64,000 nucleotides of DNA from Pholis gunnellus (lineage: Eukaryota > Chordata > Actinopteri > Perciformes > Pholidae), in assembly GCA_910591455.2 (NCBI GenBank), contig OU342822.1:18503763-18567762 (forward strand), read 5' to 3'. How positions within the stretch are numbered: the first letter of the stretch is position 1; each line of letters begins with the position of its first letter. The position numbers and the translations under genes were made by a program. Positions 61,068 through 64,000 of this stretch are shown here, piece after piece. The notes under the pieces are model-generated. The model searched no databases. It had not been told where the DNA came from and was given only the letters and a program-made list of their open reading frames with translations.

Positions 61068-62155
61068 AATAGTTCAACATTTGGAGAAATTGTGAAACAC
61101 AATCAATCTACACTCTACACAGCCCACAATGACAAAGGGAACAAAGGATTTTAGAATTATTATTTGCAAATTCATTGAAAATAAAAAACCTCACTCTTGA
61201 AACTCCCACTTCTCTCGCTCTCCCCTTTGAGACGTTCCTACAGCTTGATTGGAGTCCACCTGTGGTTAATTCAACTGATTGGACACACCTGGTCTGGTCT
61301 CACAGCTGACATAAAAGAGCAAAAACCAAAGCCACGAGGTGCATGCAGAGCTCAGAGATAAGAAGAGCTGCACGCCTGGCCAAACTGAGCTGTCAGAGAA
61401 GACCCTTCATGGCAAGAGAGGTGACCTGGAACGCTCCACCGATCAGGGCGAGTGTCCGGACGGAAGCTTCTCCTCAGTTTAAGACGCATGAAAGCACCTC
61501 AACGATTCTCAGACAGAGAAACTAGACTCTCTGATCTGACGAAACCAAGATTGAACTGTTTGGCCTGAACTCTAGGCAACAAGGCACCGCTCATCACCTG
61601 AGCAATACCATCCCAACGGTGAAGCCTGGCGGTGGCAGCATCAAGCTGAAGGTCCGCCCTCCAACAGGACGACGACATTAAGCACAGAGCCGAGACAAAG
61701 CATGAGTGACTTTATGTAAATGTGCACGTAAAAATAAATTCAAACTATTTTAGCATCCACAATGTGGAAAAGGGAAGAGGTGTGAATACTTTCATGGAAT
61801 GGTACGATGAAATAAAACTTTGAATTGAAATCTGAAAGGCAAACTCATCTAGAAATTGCATCCTGTAAACATCTACGGAATGGTTAGACGTAGTTGATGA
61901 TACACTTATTTTGCTTTCTTGCTGTTAGTTTGATGAGAAGATCGCTCACCCTCATATTAAAGACTCTATATTGGTTAATTATTAAGCTTTAGGGAGATTT
62001 CGTTAACTTGGACCGTACCATCAGGGTAGCAGTTTCCCCGTTTCCCAGTCTTTATGCTAAGCTAACAGGCTGCTGGCTGTAGCTGTACATTCACCGGACA
62101 GATACAACGGTGATATCAAGATTGTCATTTCAAGCGTATTTCCCAAAATGTCTAA
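61068..62155. repeat. percomorph dispersed repeat split by a Tc1 insertion
   Basis: The left piece at 61068-61099 (AATAGTTCAACATTTGGAGA) and the continuation from 61901 (ACACTTATTTTGCTTTCTTG, then TTTGATGAGAAGATCG) are adjacent blocks of one fish repeat as I remember it. The right half (62040-62155) has GTCTTTATGCTAAGCTAACA, GGCTGCTGGCTGTAGC and TTTCCCAAAATGTCTAA. The gap between the two left pieces is filled by the Tc1 relic. Confidence 0.65.
61100..61800 (+). mobile_element. Tc1/mariner DNA transposon relic
   Basis: The left end resembles Tc1-like fish termini (AATCAATCTACACTC, then CCACAATGACAAAG, GCAAATTCATTGAAAATAAA). Next come ATTGGAGTCCACCTGTGG and GAGCAAAAACCAAAGCCACG. Remnants of the transposase gene follow. 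One frame near 61540 reads SDETKIELFGLN, around a catalytic Asp of the DDE domain, and CCAACAGGACGACGAC near 61663 corresponds to the QQDN(D) region around the second Asp. Large internal deletions and frameshifts leave about half the expected 1.4-1.6 kb. It is inactive. Confidence 0.8.
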
Positions 62156-63709
62156 ATCCTTGATGATCATATAACCATTAAGGGTTTAGAAGAAATGTCC
62201 TTGGGGTTTTTTTTTGTGTGTCCTCTTGAGACAAAAGGAAGCTGAATCACTGACTTGTTGGGCTAATCATTCACCTGAACATCAAACAGTAACTGACATT
62301 TTGTATCTTTCCAGAGCCAAAGTGAAGGGAGTGATTGAACTCGCCACTTTGTGTCGACACTTTCCAAAAGTGACAGTCTCCTCAATATCACACCGTCTAC
62401 GGTCAATGCAGCAGTGTCATCAATGCCTTAATTGTGAGATGATAAATCGGTGACAACAAACCCTAGTAATACGATTATACGGCCATACTAACTTTCATCT
62501 TCTACAGTTGTGTTATCTTAAATGGAGTTGTTATCATACAGTATTACAATATTATAAAGATAAAAAACGCTTATAAGTGGTGGTAGCGATCTGCTTTATC
62601 TCAGACGGCAGCGGAGGAGCCACGTATGGTTTCTGCATCGACAGACAATCCCCCCTTACTCCCTCCCTACTTTTATGGCGCAGCTCGGTTTGGTTTATGG
62701 CGATTGTTGAAGATTAAACTGTTGGGAAATCCGTCCCGCGGGTTGGACAGGATAGAGGGTGGGGTGGTACGTGGAGAAGGGGCCAAGTGTGTTGTCACCT
62801 CCATGGTGAACTATGGTCCGTGTTTATCATAATTGTCATATAACGACATCCAGATAGCGTATCTCTAATCCCAAATCCCACCGATGTTTCTCAAGAAAAC
62901 GGGGTGAAAATCGTCTGCGAGGACGGAAGAATAAGATTTCTTTATGACTTTATAAAAAAGAACAATGGACATTCAATATTGTTGTTCTGAAGATATGATA
63001 TTCATGAAATGTTGGCTTTGGCATAGCTAAAGCTAATGCTCTTTCTGGAGTAAGCCCCAGTCCCTGTCACAATTATGGGAGGAATGTTTGGATCGCTACA
63101 AGAAAACATCATCCAGTTCAGATTGTAGCAATCACTTTTGTTTGTTTGCAACTCATCTGCGTTGATTGGATACACCATTCCTATCCGACCACAGCCTTAG
63201 CCGAAATAATACAGAGACGATTTAAAGATTTAGCACATAAAAAGACGGCTGTCGTTCCCTATTACAAGGCCTTTAGTGAGCTCAGACAGAGCTCCTCGAG
63301 ACCCAGCCCACTGACTCTCAATCTCTGTTGCCCAATCAGCAAAGTGACCCCTGCGTGAGCTGATAGAGCTGGTCGGTGAGGTGTAGGCTATCAGAAAAGC
63401 AGCAAAGCACACAGTGTGATTTGTTCAGGCATGGAGTTCACCCCTGGTTTCTATGGCTCGTACAGTAAACGAGTTAATTATTACATCAGGCTGCCTCCAG
63501 ATTAGTCACTGACAAAGCTTCTGATACAAGAGATCACTGCTTCTGACATTTCTTACTGAAACAACACTTTGTCATATTTTTATATATATATATATTTAAT
63601 CCTAGAATCATTGTTTTAGTTCATGTGTTTCTAATAACTTGCTTCAAAAAGTTTGATTTAATAACCTCTAAAGTTAGTTAGAGTCTGACTGTATGTGAGA
63701 AGTGGACGT
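62156..63709. other. unassigned sequence near the right edge
   Basis: No gene, RNA or clear repeat recognised. Several short open frames (for example 62214-62453 and 63146-63358) have no resemblance to known proteins. A (TA)n stretch is at 63580-63594. Confidence 0.5.
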
Positions 63710-64000
63710 AATCATCCGTACCTCACTCATTGGTTTGTGGTGAACGCTTTTGAAGCTTCGATTTCGAGCACTTTGGCTGTCGCCATCTTGTTGGGGTTTT
63801 TTGCAACTAGAAGTAACGCGGTGAAGCTAAGTGCATCTGAACGCGGAATAAGACATTTTTAGGTGACCAAAAATGTTAGCGTTAACTTTCATTAACTGAA
63901 AACACTGTTGAAAGGGTTCACGTTTTAAGACGAAAACCGGGACAGACACTGTGGTAGCGACCTGCCAATCACAAGGTAGCTCCGCCCTAAAGCATACCCT
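63710..64000. repeat. teleost dispersed repeat running off the window
   Basis: GTCGCCATCTTGTTGGGGTT, then TTTGCAACTAGAAGTAACGC, and near the end CCAATCACAAGGTAGCTCCG with CCCTAAAGCATACCC. From memory these blocks belong to a frequent fish repeat whose next block encodes nothing. It is truncated by the window end. Confidence 0.55.

Overview
The window is vertebrate nuclear DNA from a ray-finned (teleost) fish. Coding sequence is split into short exons with GT/AG introns, (CA)n and (GA)n microsatellites and homopolymer runs are dense, and several interspersed repeats have the look of percomorph-fish families. Only two protein-coding genes can be supported. They are a RUNX2 orthologue on the + strand (coding 8940-45151) and a CLIC5 orthologue on the - strand (coding 55461-59877). 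They lie tail-to-tail, with about 10.3 kb between stop codons. RUNX2 and CLIC5 are also neighbours in mammals, so this is conserved microsynteny. I could not assign either gene to the teleost 'a' or 'b' duplicate from sequence alone.

Region 1-8330 is non-coding, with repeats and a CpG-rich patch. 8330-8997 holds the distal (P1) promoter, leader and first coding exon of runx2, with tandem RUNX sites in the leader. 9000-25000 is the roughly 17 kb P1-to-P2 intron: microsatellites and AT-rich blocks that look like candidate conserved non-coding elements, but no exon I can support. 25000-26022 is the proximal (P2) promoter and leader. Exons 2-7 follow at 26023, 27664, 29820, 39259, 41727 and 44673. 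The P2 protein is 448 residues and the P1 protein 462. The Runt DNA/CBF-beta-binding domain spans exons 2-4, and the protein ends in the Groucho/TLE-binding VWRPY. A long 3'UTR probably reaches about 47975.

47975-55460 is intergenic. It includes a clear approximately 470 bp element with 16 bp terminal inverted repeats. clic5 occupies 55461-59877 in six coding exons and gives a 246-residue glutathione-transferase-fold chloride intracellular channel protein. Its first intron has collected three different short repeats. 59878-64000 holds clic5 upstream sequence, a Tc1/mariner relic lodged inside another repeat, and a further repeat that runs off the window end.

Runx2 is the osteoblast and chondrocyte transcription factor. 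Two promoters give two N-termini on one body, and the P1 leader keeps RUNX sites suited to autoregulation. I see no RNA gene, CRISPR array, operon or new gene system. The most interesting points are regulatory or concern single residues: the deeply conserved P1 architecture, a TATA box fused to a RUNX motif at P2, an unusual Thr-to-Met change in the Runt domain, and poly-C runs forming the splice-acceptor tract in both genes. Comparisons with mammalian genes are from memory, because no alignment could be run.
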